Of a stretch of 64,000 nt of DNA, positions 1 to 10,328 are shown in pieces (the first letter of the stretch is position 1; every line of letters begins with the position of its first letter). The position numbers and the translations under genes are program-made. Under the pieces are notes generated by a model. It searched no databases and was not told the origin of the DNA. It saw only the letters and a list, made by a program, of their open reading frames with translations. Source of the stretch: Palsa-504 sp963795795 (GTDB lineage: Bacteria; Actinomycetota; Actinomycetes; Streptosporangiales; Streptosporangiaceae); contig CAWCJS010000009.1 of NCBI GenBank assembly GCA_963795795.1, forward strand, positions 124,001 through 188,000, given 5' to 3'.

Positions 1-432
1 AGCGGCGGCGGGGTGGCCAACGGGCTGGCGACCGACGGCCATCACCTGTTCTTCAGCCGGTGCCAGGGCGCCGAGGTCGGCCGGGCCAACTTCGGCGGCG
101 GCGGCCTGGCGTACATCAAGCTCCCCAAGGGATCCTGCCCGCAGGGGCTGACGGTCGGCGGCGGCGAGCTGTACTGGGCCCAGATAGGCGGCTACGTGGG
201 CCGCGCGACGACCCAGGGCACGCATATCGCCAGCAAGTGGCTTAACATCCACACCAGCCAGGGCCCGTTCAACCTGGCCGCGGACAACGCCGACATCTAC
301 TGGGACTGGGGCGGCGTGGCCGGGAGCCCGATCCACGTCGGCCAGGCACACGTCAGCGGGCGCGCTGCCAACAAGAGCATCTTCCTCGGCCAGGGCGCGT
401 TCCTGCTTACCTCCCCCGGCGCCAACGCCTGA
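1..432 (+). CDS. C-terminal part of a beta-propeller-like protein (5' end outside window)
   Basis: The reading frame is open from the first base of the window to a TGA at 430-432, so only the last 143 residues are visible; a GTG at 13 is an internal codon, not a convincing start. The protein shows repeated short units of the kind LYWAQIGGYVGRA, IYWDWGGV and GLATDGHHLFFSR, which resemble the strand-turn pattern of YWTD/NHL-type beta-propeller blades. No catalytic motif is visible. Such proteins are usually secreted or lipid-anchored in actinomycetes, but the N-terminus that would show this is missing. A serpin gene lies convergently downstream. Function unknown; the propeller assignment is by pattern only. 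Confidence 0.55.
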   Translation, partial: SGGGVANGLATDGHHLFFSRCQGAEVGRANFGGGGLAYIKLPKGSCPQGLTVGGGELYWAQIGGYVGRATTQGTHIASKWLNIHTSQGPFNLAADNADIYWDWGGVAGSPIHVGQAHVSGRAANKSIFLGQGAFLLTSPGANA

Positions 433-526
433 CCGTGAGAGGAAGTCGCCCGTGACCACTGGCCGCCCTCCCCATGCGCACCGTCCGGCAGCCCGGCCGG
501 GCATCCGGTTCATCGGATGGTACGCG

Positions 527-1819
527 TCACCGCGCCGTAGGGTCGGCGACCCTGGCCAGGAAGAGCGGTTCCCCGGTGGTGCTGTCGGTCACCAGGATGA
601 GGTAGGGACGGTCGAAGTGGAGCTGCGGGAACACGGGCCGGGCGGCGGTCGGCTCGATACCGACGGCGGTCGCGGAGCTGGCCGTGGTGCCCTGCTCCCC
701 CACCTGCAACGTGTCCGCCTGCTGGACCAGGCCGATGCAGCAGGCCTGCGGCGACAGCGCGTGGAAGTCGGCGGACGGGGTGAACGCGACGCCCATGCCG
801 AGCCCGGCCAGCAGGGACTTCATGCTGACGTTGACGGAGAGGTTAACCCGCGGCAGCGCAATGCCCCGGGACACGACGCCCGGCGAGCCCGCCGCCAGGG
901 CGGTGGTCATGGTGCCGAGGGTCGCCGTGGTCGGCATGGCGCACGCGGCGGCGCCGACGGGCGGTAGCAGCGCGACCATGGCCAGCTTGCCGCCGCGGTA
1001 CGGGAGGCGGGCCGCGGTCCACCCGGCCTGGCTGACCGTCTGGTACGGGCCGCCCTGCATGAACTGGGCGGTGACCTGCCGCGCGGCGGCGGTCGTGAAC
1101 GACCCGGGGCTGGTCTGGGCGGCCGCGAACGGCGTGGCCCACGCGGCGTGCAGGTACAGCGCATCGGTCAGCACCCAGCCGATGCCGTTCAGCGAGCCGG
1201 GGGCGAGCAGCCGCGGGATCTGCCCGCGGGTCGCGTCGGCGACGGCCCGGTCGATCTCGGCGACGGCCCGGTCGGGGTTGCTCAGCAGGGGCGCTTGCGC
1301 CAGGCCGGCGTCGTAGCCGGTGGCCACGGCGTTCAGGTAACTGGACAGGGTGGTCAGCGTGGGGTCGGCCCACACCTGGTCGCTGCCGGCCACCGTCACC
1401 CCCGGGCCGTCCAGGCCGCGCAGCGCCGCCGACCGCGCCTGCAACCCGGCCTCCAGCGCCTGCCTGGTCGAGGCAGGCAGGTGCAGCACCGCGGCCATGG
1501 CCGCAGCGGTGCCGCCGCCCGCCCCGAGGTAGGCCATGCCCAGCCCGCTGGCCAGGCTGGACGGCGACAGCACCAGATTGGCCTGCGGATGCGCCTGGCA
1601 CCACGCATCCAGCACGTTTAGCCCGAACGCCGTGTCCGCGGCCCCGTACGGCCGGGGGTCGGCCAGCGGCTCCCGCAGGGCCACGCCGTGCACAATGACC
1701 GGCGCCGGCGGTGGCGGCGCGGCCGACCCGCACCCGGCCAGGGCCAGGGCCGTGACGCCGACCAGCGTGGCGGCGCGCAGTTCGTTGGTGATGCGGATCC
1801 GATTCTTAGTCATGCGCAT
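527..1819 (-). CDS. Serpin-family protease inhibitor, predicted lipoprotein
   Basis: A 430-residue protein with a typical lipoprotein signal (LALAGC lipobox near residue 29), so it is probably anchored to the outer face of the membrane. The body has serpin landmarks: an early segment NLVLSPSSLASGLGMAYLGA, a middle stretch like IGWVLTDALYLHAAWATPF (the conserved N-A-x-Y-F-K-x-W region), and near the C-terminus a hinge-like EQGTTASSATAV followed by FDRPYLILV and TGEPLFLARV. The hinge has Gly, Thr and small residues where inhibitory serpins need them for loop insertion, so inhibition of a serine or cysteine protease is plausible; the target cannot be read from the sequence. A second ATG at codon 3 (1813) is an equally good start. 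It stands alone between a propeller protein and an MpaB-like gene. Confidence 0.85.
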   Translation of the reverse strand: MRMTKNRIRITNELRAATLVGVTALALAGCGSAAPPPPAPVIVHGVALREPLADPRPYGAADTAFGLNVLDAWCQAHPQANLVLSPSSLASGLGMAYLGAGGGTAAAMAAVLHLPASTRQALEAGLQARSAALRGLDGPGVTVAGSDQVWADPTLTTLSSYLNAVATGYDAGLAQAPLLSNPDRAVAEIDRAVADATRGQIPRLLAPGSLNGIGWVLTDALYLHAAWATPFAAAQTSPGSFTTAAARQVTAQFMQGGPYQTVSQAGWTAARLPYRGGKLAMVALLPPVGAAACAMPTTATLGTMTTALAAGSPGVVSRGIALPRVNLSVNVSMKSLLAGLGMGVAFTPSADFHALSPQACCIGLVQQADTLQVGEQGTTASSATAVGIEPTAARPVFPQLHFDRPYLILVTDSTTGEPLFLARVADPTAR

Positions 1820-2095
1820 GGGACGGAGCGCGGGTGCGCCCCGGTTTCATGCGCACGGTAACGTTCCGGCCACGCGACCCGCTGGCCGGAAACCAGGGTG
1901 AGCTCGGGATCTCGCGGCGTCGCTGGCCGCGCTGATCGGCGTCTTCCGCCGGGGTCGGCCGCCCCGCACAATGATGGTGAGGCCGGTCTGGAAATGGACC
2001 GGGCACGGGTTCGCTCCCGGTCACACGACGATCGCGGGGTAATGCACCGGGGAGGTGAGGCGACGCGGGTGGGGCACCACCGCTCGTTCGGGATA

Positions 2096-2977
2096 ATGAG
2101 AATTGTGGGAGTTCAGGGCCCGGCCGACATGGTCCGCGCGCGGATCGGCTCGGCGATCTTCGGGCTGGTCGCCGGGCCGCGGAGCGCGTCGCACGGGCGG
2201 GTGCTCCGGGAGCCCGGCGAGCGGTGGTTCGCCGAGGACCGGCCGATCCGCCAGGTGCACGGGGACGCGTCGATGTTCATCGGCGGGATCCGGGCGCTGC
2301 TGCTGCAGTCGCTGCACCCGCTGGCCATGGCGGCGATGGCCGACCACTCGGACTACCGCGGCGACCCGTGGGGGCGGCTGCAGCGGACCGGTTTCTTCCT
2401 GGCCGTCACCACGTACGGCCGGGAGAGCGACGCGCGCGAGGCGATCGCGCGGGTCCGGGCGATCCACGAGCGGGTCACCGGGATCGCGCCCGACGGGCGG
2501 CCGTACGCGGCCACCGACCCGAGCCTGCTGACCTGGGTGCATCTTGCCGAGGTGGACAGCTTCCTGGCCGCCCATGCCCGCTACGGCAGCAGCCGGCTGG
2601 ATCAGGCCGGGCGTGACGGCTACGTCGCCGACATGGCCAGGATCGGGGTTGAGCTCGGCGTGCCGGACCCGCCTTTGTCTCAGGCCGAGCTCGCGGACCG
2701 GATCGGGGCCTACCGGGGCGAGCTGGCCGCCACCCCGCAATCCCGCGAGGCGGCGCGGTTCCTGCTGCTGCAGCCTCCGCTCCCCGCGATCGGGCGGGCG
2801 CCCTACGGGGTGCTCGCCGCGGCATCGGTCTCGCTGCTGCCGGGCTGGGCCCGCGGGCTGCTGCACCTGCCCCGCCTGCCGGTGACCGAGACCCTGCTGG
2901 TCCGCCCGGCCGGGCAGGCCATGGTCCAGGCGATCCGCTGGGCCACCAGCGCGCCGCGCCCGGCTCCGGCCGCGTAG
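2096..2977 (+). CDS. Oxygenase MpaB family protein (DUF2236)
   Basis: The 293-residue product carries the conserved DUF2236/MpaB pattern: an Arg-x-HG segment (IRQVHGDASMFIGGIRALLL), the LHPLAMAAMADHS stretch with the invariant His, and GDPWGRLQRTGFF. The family includes the fungal MpaB oxygenase and the Streptomyces latex-clearing protein Lcp, which bind haem b through a conserved His; most bacterial members have no assigned substrate. A Trp-His pair (TWVHLAEVDSF) further on also fits the family. The frame is open back to 1898, but the upstream part looks non-coding in composition; ATG 2096 was chosen because the family similarity begins shortly after it. No good ribosome site is present at any candidate start, so the start is uncertain. 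Confidence 0.8.
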   Translation: MRIVGVQGPADMVRARIGSAIFGLVAGPRSASHGRVLREPGERWFAEDRPIRQVHGDASMFIGGIRALLLQSLHPLAMAAMADHSDYRGDPWGRLQRTGFFLAVTTYGRESDAREAIARVRAIHERVTGIAPDGRPYAATDPSLLTWVHLAEVDSFLAAHARYGSSRLDQAGRDGYVADMARIGVELGVPDPPLSQAELADRIGAYRGELAATPQSREAARFLLLQPPLPAIGRAPYGVLAAASVSLLPGWARGLLHLPRLPVTETLLVRPAGQAMVQAIRWATSAPRPAPAA

Positions 2978-3075
2978 CCGGGAGCCCGGGGTGGGTCCTG
3001 CCTGCTACCGGCCAGGTTGTAGTTTTGCTGGATCGGGTACCCGCACCCGTAAGGTCATAACCAGGAGAGATGACG

Positions 3076-4905
<1,830 letters not shown>

Positions 4906-4923
4906 GTCGTCCCTGGGGTCGGG

Positions 4924-6135
4924 TTAGGGGCGTCGTCCTGGGGTAGGCGGGCGGCGCTGGTCTTGGGTCCATACCCAGAGGTGGGCGGGCTCCAGCGTCG
5001 TCTGGACTACCTCGGCCAGGTCGTCTCTTACCGCGTCCAGGTCCACCGCGTCCTTGAGCCGGGCCGCGAACGCGGCGACCGTGCGCTCGGCGTCGTACCT
5101 GGCCCGGTTGAACCGCCGGTCGACCTGCTTCTGCACTCGTCGCCGCACCGGATTGAACAGCGCCGCCGCGACCAGCGTGGCGGCAGCCACCCCCACCGTG
5201 CTGTGGAACTTCAGCACCTCCGTGGCCAGCAGCACCAGCCCGGCGTACACCCCGACTAGCAGGCCGGTGACGATCGCGTAGGCCACGGTCCGTGAGATGA
5301 CCCGGTCGATGTCGTACAGCCGGTACCGCAGGATGGCGATGCCGATGGCCACCGGGACGAGCGCGACGCCCCCGGTGCTCACCGCGTTCTGCAGGTTGGT
5401 GGCCGCGTCGCCCGTGCCCATGATCTGCTCGAGCGGAATCTCGGCGAGCAGGGCCACGACGATCAGGGCGCCGGCGTAGACCAGCCACTTCAGCTGAGCG
5501 CGTTCGGCCGTGCTGGCGCGCCGGTACCGGAACGCCAGGGACACGATCGCGGCCAGGCCCGTGGCGGCGATCAGCCCTTCGCCGCCGGCCGCCATGACCT
5601 TGAAGATGTCCCCGGCCGGGCCGGTCACGCCGACCGGGTTCGGCGGCGGGGGGCTGTCCGAGAGGATCGTGGGAGCGAACGCGTTGCCCAGCACCCACCC
5701 GGCCAGGCCTGCCCCCGCGGCCCAGGCCACCGGCCGCCAGCGGCGGGAGGGCAGATGCCCGGTGGGAAACAGCAGCACGACGAACACGCACAGCCCGAGG
5801 CCCACGAACCAGGTCCAGCCCAGCCAGTTGCCCAGGGCCAGCGTCCGGGGGAAGTGCGCCAGCAATATGGTGAGGATCCCTAGCGAGTACACCAGGCCGC
5901 TCACGGACAACAGCCATCCGATGGGGTTCTCCGGCCGCTTCCACGCCAGCAGCGCGCCGACCGTGGCGAAGGCGGTGACGAAGGCGAGCGCCACCACCCA
6001 GTCCGCCCCGTTGCCGCCCTGGTTGGCTAGCTTGGCGGGCAGCGGGTGGGAGGCGTTGTAGCCCCCCGAGGCCGCGGTCACCGCCATCGTGACGGCCCAG
6101 ATTGACCACGCGCGCCAGAACGCTGCGGGGGTCAT
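4924..6135 (-). CDS. Multi-pass membrane protein resembling histidine-kinase sensor N-terminus, kinase domain absent
   Basis: The 403-residue product has about nine hydrophobic segments, then a short cytoplasmic tail with VDRRFNRARYDAERTVAAF and a DAVRDDLAEVVQTTLEPAHL stretch. This architecture is the membrane-sensing half of a common actinobacterial histidine kinase type, in which the RFNRARYDAE linker is normally followed by dimerisation and ATPase domains. Here the protein stops after a proline-rich tail, so no kinase core exists and nothing kinase-like follows downstream. Kinase-less members are known in databases as hypothetical proteins, so this is probably a natural form rather than damage. 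It is transcribed away from the PaaX-type regulator upstream. Role unknown. Confidence 0.75.
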   Translation of the reverse strand: MTPAAFWRAWSIWAVTMAVTAASGGYNASHPLPAKLANQGGNGADWVVALAFVTAFATVGALLAWKRPENPIGWLLSVSGLVYSLGILTILLAHFPRTLALGNWLGWTWFVGLGLCVFVVLLFPTGHLPSRRWRPVAWAAGAGLAGWVLGNAFAPTILSDSPPPPNPVGVTGPAGDIFKVMAAGGEGLIAATGLAAIVSLAFRYRRASTAERAQLKWLVYAGALIVVALLAEIPLEQIMGTGDAATNLQNAVSTGGVALVPVAIGIAILRYRLYDIDRVISRTVAYAIVTGLLVGVYAGLVLLATEVLKFHSTVGVAAATLVAAALFNPVRRRVQKQVDRRFNRARYDAERTVAAFAARLKDAVDLDAVRDDLAEVVQTTLEPAHLWVWTQDQRRPPTPGRRP

Positions 6136-6284
6136 GCCTCACCTCTTGAGCCGAACTCAGGCCTGCTGGCATCTGTCCTGAGGGACACGCTACGACTCGA
6201 CCGTTCCCGCATCGTTACGGCAATCGAGGGCGTTTCACTCATTGTAGGACGGTGAGTTATGGCGTGGCCTTATTTACGGCTTGG

Positions 6285-6290
6285 TATCGT
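6285..6290 (+). promoter_or_regulatory. Putative -10 element for leaderless paaX-type transcript
   Basis: TATCGT fits the actinobacterial -10 consensus TANNNT and lies six bases before GTG 6297. No Shine-Dalgarno sequence precedes that GTG, which fits a leaderless mRNA. No clear -35 is visible. Confidence 0.4.
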
Positions 6291-6296
6291 GAGCCT

Positions 6297-7187
6297 GTGA
6301 CGGCCGTAGCGGAAACGAACGAACCCGGCGGGGAGGTCACCGCCTGGTCGGCGCGGCTGCGGCACCTGATCGTCACCATCTACGGGCTCTACGCCCGGTC
6401 CGACGGCGGCTGGCTGTCGATCGCCGTCCTGATCCGGCTGCTCGCCGACCTGGGGGTGGACGAGCCTGCGGTTAGGTCGGCGATCTCCCGGCTGAAGCGG
6501 CGCGGGATCCTGCTCGCGCGCCGGCAGGACGGATCGGCGGGGTACCAGCTTTCGGCCGAGGCGCTGGCCATCCTGCGCGAAGGTGACGCGCGGATCTTCC
6601 GCACGCACCGGGCCACGCTCGCCGACGGCTGGCTGCTCGCGGTGTTCTCGGTGCCGGAATCCGAGCGCCACCGGCGGCACGTGCTGCGTTCGGAGCTGGC
6701 CGGGCTGGGGTTCGGGATGGTGGCCCCCGGGGTGTGGATCGTGCCCGCCCATCCGCAGGACACCACCGCCGAGACCCTTTCGCGACTCGGACTCGACGCT
6801 TATGCGGACCTGTTTCATGCGGATCACCTGGCTTTCGGCGATCCGGCGGCCAAGATCCGGCGTTGGTGGGACCTGGACGAGCTGGAGCGTCGCTACCAGG
6901 CGTTCTTGCAGGTGTACGAGCCGTCGTTGCGGCGGTGGGAGCTCGGGTCCGGGGAGGTCGGGTCCGCTGGGGGGCGTGTCTTGTCCGGTGAGGGGCGCGA
7001 GGCGTTCGCCGATTACGTGCGCGCGCTCACCGACTGGCGGCGGCTGCCGTACTCCGATCCGGGGCTGCCGGCCGAACTGCTCCCGCCCGACTGGATCGGG
7101 TTGCGCGCCGCGGAGGCGTTCTTTACCCTTCGGTCGCTGCTCGAGGAACCGGCCCGGAGCCTACGTCGGCAGGTCATCAGCGGTTGA
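6297..7187 (+). CDS. PaaX family transcriptional regulator
   Basis: A GntR-like winged helix lies in the first 100 residues (VRSAISRLKRRGILLARR), followed by the PaaX central and C-terminal regions (GWLLAVFSVPESERHRR, LGFGMVAPGVWIVPA, RRWWDLDELERRYQAFL). PaaX proteins repress aromatic-CoA catabolic genes and are released by a CoA thioester such as phenylacetyl-CoA. The gene stands just upstream of an aromatic-CoA monooxygenase/reductase gene, which is the obvious candidate target. The frame extends up to a GTG at 6252, but GTG 6297 is preceded by TATCGT and exactly six bases (6285-6296), the layout of an actinobacterial leaderless start. Its stop overlaps the 3' end of the convergent RidA-like gene by 11 bases. 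Confidence 0.88.
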   Translation: MTAVAETNEPGGEVTAWSARLRHLIVTIYGLYARSDGGWLSIAVLIRLLADLGVDEPAVRSAISRLKRRGILLARRQDGSAGYQLSAEALAILREGDARIFRTHRATLADGWLLAVFSVPESERHRRHVLRSELAGLGFGMVAPGVWIVPAHPQDTTAETLSRLGLDAYADLFHADHLAFGDPAAKIRRWWDLDELERRYQAFLQVYEPSLRRWELGSGEVGSAGGRVLSGEGREAFADYVRALTDWRRLPYSDPGLPAELLPPDWIGLRAAEAFFTLRSLLEEPARSLRRQVISG

Positions 7188-7578
7188 CCGCGGCGACGCC
7201 CTGGATCTCGACCAGCGCCTCGGGGACCCACAGCCTGGTTACGCCCACGCCGGCCATCGCCGGGTACTCCGTTCCCGCCAGCTTGCGCCAGACCGCGCCG
7301 ATTTCCTTGCCGTGCGCCTGGTAGTCCTCGACGTCGATGATGTACAGCGTCACGCTCACTAGGTCTTCCGGCCGCCCGCCCGCCGCGGCCAGGGCGGTGA
7401 GCAGGTTGGCCAGGGCCTGCTCGAACTGCGCCACGACGCCGCCGGCGACGACCTTCCCCCCTCGGTCTATCCCGATCTGGCCGGCCAGGAAGACCATGCG
7501 GCGTTCGGTCACCGATACCGCGTGCGAGAAGCCGGACGGCCGGGCAAGCTCGTCCGGGTTGATCCGCTCCACCGTCAT
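7177..7578 (-). CDS. RidA/YjgF-family protein lacking the catalytic arginine
   Basis: The 133-residue protein has the chorismate-mutase-like fold signature of the RidA family: FSHAVSVTERRMVFLAGQIG near the N-terminus, SVTLYIIDVEDY in the middle and the terminal VEIQGVAAV strand. Canonical RidA deaminates reactive enamine/imine intermediates using an arginine in a PARS-like motif; here the corresponding segment reads YPAMAGVGV, with Met in place of Arg, as in the non-deaminating Rid subfamilies. RidA-like genes commonly travel with 2-aminobenzoyl-CoA-type gene sets, so a role in handling an amino-cyclohexene intermediate is a reasonable inference. It converges on the PaaX gene and is transcribed away from the monooxygenase/reductase. 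Confidence 0.88.
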   Translation of the reverse strand: MTVERINPDELARPSGFSHAVSVTERRMVFLAGQIGIDRGGKVVAGGVVAQFEQALANLLTALAAAGGRPEDLVSVTLYIIDVEDYQAHGKEIGAVWRKLAGTEYPAMAGVGVTRLWVPEALVEIQGVAAVNR

Positions 7579-7743
7579 AAGCGCACCCTAGTTCCGCCCG
7601 CCACGGGGGTCGGCATCGGGGGCTTGAGCCAGGATCCGGTCCCGTGTCTTCCAGGGGATCTTGGAAGATCGGTGCTGGACGGAATTTTAGGCGCTGTATT
7701 CGACGCCTGTGCTTCCGTCTGGCACGGATCATCCGCGGTATTT

Positions 7744-7791
7744 CCGTACTATAGCGTATTCTTGACGATCGTACGGTAATCGCCATATCAT
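7744..7791 (+). promoter_or_regulatory. Predicted sigma70-type promoter with flanking inverted repeat
   Basis: TTGACG (7762-7767) and TATCAT (7786-7791) are separated by 18 bases, a good vegetative promoter about 75 bases ahead of the monooxygenase/reductase start. An inverted repeat CCGTAC (7744-7749) / GTACGG (7771-7776) brackets the -35 and could be an operator, most simply for the neighbouring PaaX protein. A second dyad TCTTCCA/TGGAAGA lies upstream at 7647-7668. The local AT content is well above that of the surrounding DNA. Confidence 0.55.
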
Positions 7792-7865
7792 CGGGTGTAG
7801 GGGCAGGAACGGGCCGACCGGTAACGGAAGGATTAGCCCGGGCGGGCACGGAAGGAGCGGGTGCG

Positions 7866-10328
7866 GTGCGGATCGCGGTCCTTGGCGGCGGGCCCGGCGG
7901 CCTGTACTTCGCGGCTCTGGCCAAGCAGCTCGACCCTCGGCACGAGATCACCGTCTGGGAGCGCAACGCGGCCGACGACACCTTCGGTTTCGGGGTGGTG
8001 TTCTCCGACGAGACGCTCGGCGGCATCGAGCACGCCGACATCGAGATCTTCCACGCGATGCGGCGTGAATTCGCCCGGTGGGACGACATCGACGTGCACC
8101 GGCGCAGTACTACCTTTACCTCGGGCGGGCACGGCTTCGCCGCGATGAGCCGCAAGCGCCTGCTGGCCATCCTGCAGGACCGTTGCGCCAAGCTGGGGGT
8201 GCGGGTCCTGTTCCACACCGAGGCCCCGGACGCGGAGCTGCTGTCGGCCAGCCATGATCTCGTGGTCGCGGCCGACGGCGGGAACTCGGTGACCCGGGCC
8301 CGCTTCGCCGGGACCTTCGCGCCCGACCTGGAGCGCAGACGGTGCAAGTACATCTGGCTCGGGACCAGCCTGGTCTTCGACGCGTTCAAGTTCTACGTCC
8401 TGGACACCCCGGCCGGCGTCATGCAGGTGCACGGGTACCCGTACAGCGATCAGGCCAGCACCTTCATCCTGGAGATGCACGAGGACGTCTGGCAGCGGGC
8501 TGGGTTCGCCGAGTTTGCCGCCCTGGCCGAGGGACTCCCGCCGGGTCGCAGCGACGAGCAGACCATCGAGCAGATCAGGGAGCTGTGCGCCGACATCCTG
8601 GACGGGCACGACGTGGTCGGAAACAACTCCCGGTGGATCAGCTTCGGCACCGTCCGGTGCGCCACCTGGCGGCACGGCAACGTCGTGCTGCTCGGTGACG
8701 CCGCGCACACCGCGCACTTCTCCATCGGCTCGGGCACCAAGCTCGCGATGGAGGACGCCCTGGCGCTGGCCGCCTGCCTGCACGAGGAATCCGGTCGCGG
8801 CGTCGCCGAGGCTCTGGCCGCCTACGAGGAGGAACGCCGGCCGGTGGTCGCCTCGACTCAGCGCGCTGCCCAGGCCAGCCTGGAGTGGTTCGAGAACATC
8901 GGCCAGTACGCCGACCAGGACCCCCACCAGTTCGCGTTCAACATCATGACCCGGAGTCGGCGGGTGACCTACGACAACCTCAGGTTGCGCGACCCGGAGT
9001 TCGTATCCGACATGGACCGCTGGTTCGCGGACAGCCAGGAATCCGGGCGGGACCCGTCACCGGACTGCCCGCCGATGTTCCAGCCCTTCCGCCTGGGCCG
9101 CCTGGAGCTGGCCAACCGGGTCATCGTCTCCGCGATGGACATGTACTCGGCCGAGGACGGCGTGCCTGGCGACTTCCACCTAGCCCACCTGGGCAGCAAG
9201 GCGCTGGGCGGCGCCGGGCTGGTGATGACCGAGATGGTCTGCGTCTCCCCCACCGGGCGGATCACGCCGGGGTGTACGGGGATCTACACCGCTGAGCAGG
9301 AGGAATCCTGGCGGCGCATCACCGCGTTCGTCCACGCCCACAGCCGGGCGAAGATCGGGATCCAGCTCGGGCACTCCGGCCGGAAGGGCTCGACCAGGCT
9401 CATGTGGGAGGGCATGGACGACCCGCTGCCCGATGGCAACTGGGAAGTGTGCGGTCCCTCCCCCCTCCCCTACGCGGCCAAGAGCCAGACCCCGCGCGAG
9501 CTGACCTTGGACGACCTGGCGGCAATCAGGGAGCAGTTCACCGACGCGGCCCGGGCGGCCGCGCGGGCCGGCTTCGACCTGCTCGAGCTGCACTGCGCGC
9601 ATGGCTACCTGCTGTCCTCCTTCCTGTCTCCGCTCACGAACCAGCGCACCGATCGCTACGGCGGATCGCTGGCCAACCGGCTCCGCTACCCGCTTGAGGT
9701 GTTCGACGCGATCCGCGCGGTCTGGCCGGAAGACCGGCCGATGACGGTGCGGGTCTCGGCCACTGACTGGCACCCGGGCGGGGTGGACATCGACGACGCG
9801 ATCGAGATCGCCCGCGCGTTCGCTGAGCACGGCGCGGACGGTATCGATGTGTCGACAGGGCAGGTGGTGAGCGAGGAGCGGCCGGCGTTCGGGCGCAGCT
9901 ACCAGACACCGTTCGCGGACCGCATCCGCAACGAGATCGGCCGCAAGTACGGCATCGCCGTGATCGCGGTCGGCGCGATTTCCTCGTACGACGACGTGAA
10001 CTCGATCATCCTGGCGGGCCGCGCCGACCTGTGCGCGCTCGGCCGGACGCACCTGTACGACCCGCAGTGGACGCTGCATGCCGCCGCCGAGCAGGGGTAC
10101 GCGGGCCCCGGCGCCGTCTGGCCCGACCCGTTCGCGGCGGGCAACCGTAAGCCGCAGTCCGGGCGGACCGACGGGCCCCGGCCGCGGCTTGAGCTGATCC
10201 GGGCCGGCGAGCCGCGGACCGCGCACGCCCGCTGGCGTCCTGGTGAGCCCGCGGTACCGGGTCCTGGCGAGCCGATGGCGAAGGACCCCGGTGAGCCTGC
10301 GGTTCCTAGTGCGTGGAGCGCTCCGTGA
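7866..10328 (+). CDS. Bifunctional aromatic-CoA monooxygenase/reductase (2-aminobenzoyl-CoA or salicylyl-CoA 5-hydroxylase type)
   Basis: An 820-residue fusion of two flavoenzymes. Residues 1-390 are a class A FAD monooxygenase: dinucleotide fold VLGGGPGGLYFAAL at the N-terminus and the FAD-ribityl motif LLGDAAHTAHFSIG around 275-290. Residues 400-760 are an Old Yellow Enzyme-type reductase with MFQPFRLGRLELANRV, GIQLGHSGRKGS and CAHGYLLSSFLSPLTN. In Azoarcus 2-aminobenzoyl-CoA monooxygenase/reductase this same fusion hydroxylates and then dearomatises the ring; close relatives are annotated salicylyl-CoA 5-hydroxylase. The neighbouring CoA ligase, acyl-CoA dehydrogenase and hydratase favour the CoA-thioester pathway. 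The last 60 residues are a Gly-Glu-Pro-rich repeat tail. GTG 7866 has a good GGAAGGAG at 7849-7856. Its stop overlaps the next start as GTGA. Confidence 0.9.
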   Translation: MRIAVLGGGPGGLYFAALAKQLDPRHEITVWERNAADDTFGFGVVFSDETLGGIEHADIEIFHAMRREFARWDDIDVHRRSTTFTSGGHGFAAMSRKRLLAILQDRCAKLGVRVLFHTEAPDAELLSASHDLVVAADGGNSVTRARFAGTFAPDLERRRCKYIWLGTSLVFDAFKFYVLDTPAGVMQVHGYPYSDQASTFILEMHEDVWQRAGFAEFAALAEGLPPGRSDEQTIEQIRELCADILDGHDVVGNNSRWISFGTVRCATWRHGNVVLLGDAAHTAHFSIGSGTKLAMEDALALAACLHEESGRGVAEALAAYEEERRPVVASTQRAAQASLEWFENIGQYADQDPHQFAFNIMTRSRRVTYDNLRLRDPEFVSDMDRWFADSQESGRDPSPDCPPMFQPFRLGRLELANRVIVSAMDMYSAEDGVPGDFHLAHLGSKALGGAGLVMTEMVCVSPTGRITPGCTGIYTAEQEESWRRITAFVHAHSRAKIGIQLGHSGRKGSTRLMWEGMDDPLPDGNWEVCGPSPLPYAAKSQTPRELTLDDLAAIREQFTDAARAAARAGFDLLELHCAHGYLLSSFLSPLTNQRTDRYGGSLANRLRYPLEVFDAIRAVWPEDRPMTVRVSATDWHPGGVDIDDAIEIARAFAEHGADGIDVSTGQVVSEERPAFGRSYQTPFADRIRNEIGRKYGIAVIAVGAISSYDDVNSIILAGRADLCALGRTHLYDPQWTLHAAAEQGYAGPGAVWPDPFAAGNRKPQSGRTDGPRPRLELIRAGEPRTAHARWRPGEPAVPGPGEPMAKDPGEPAVPSAWSAP

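Noticed and set aside
9180..10226. Minus-strand 348-residue frame opposite the monooxygenase/reductase
   Set aside because: High GC makes long antisense frames common; no domain or ribosome site was seen.
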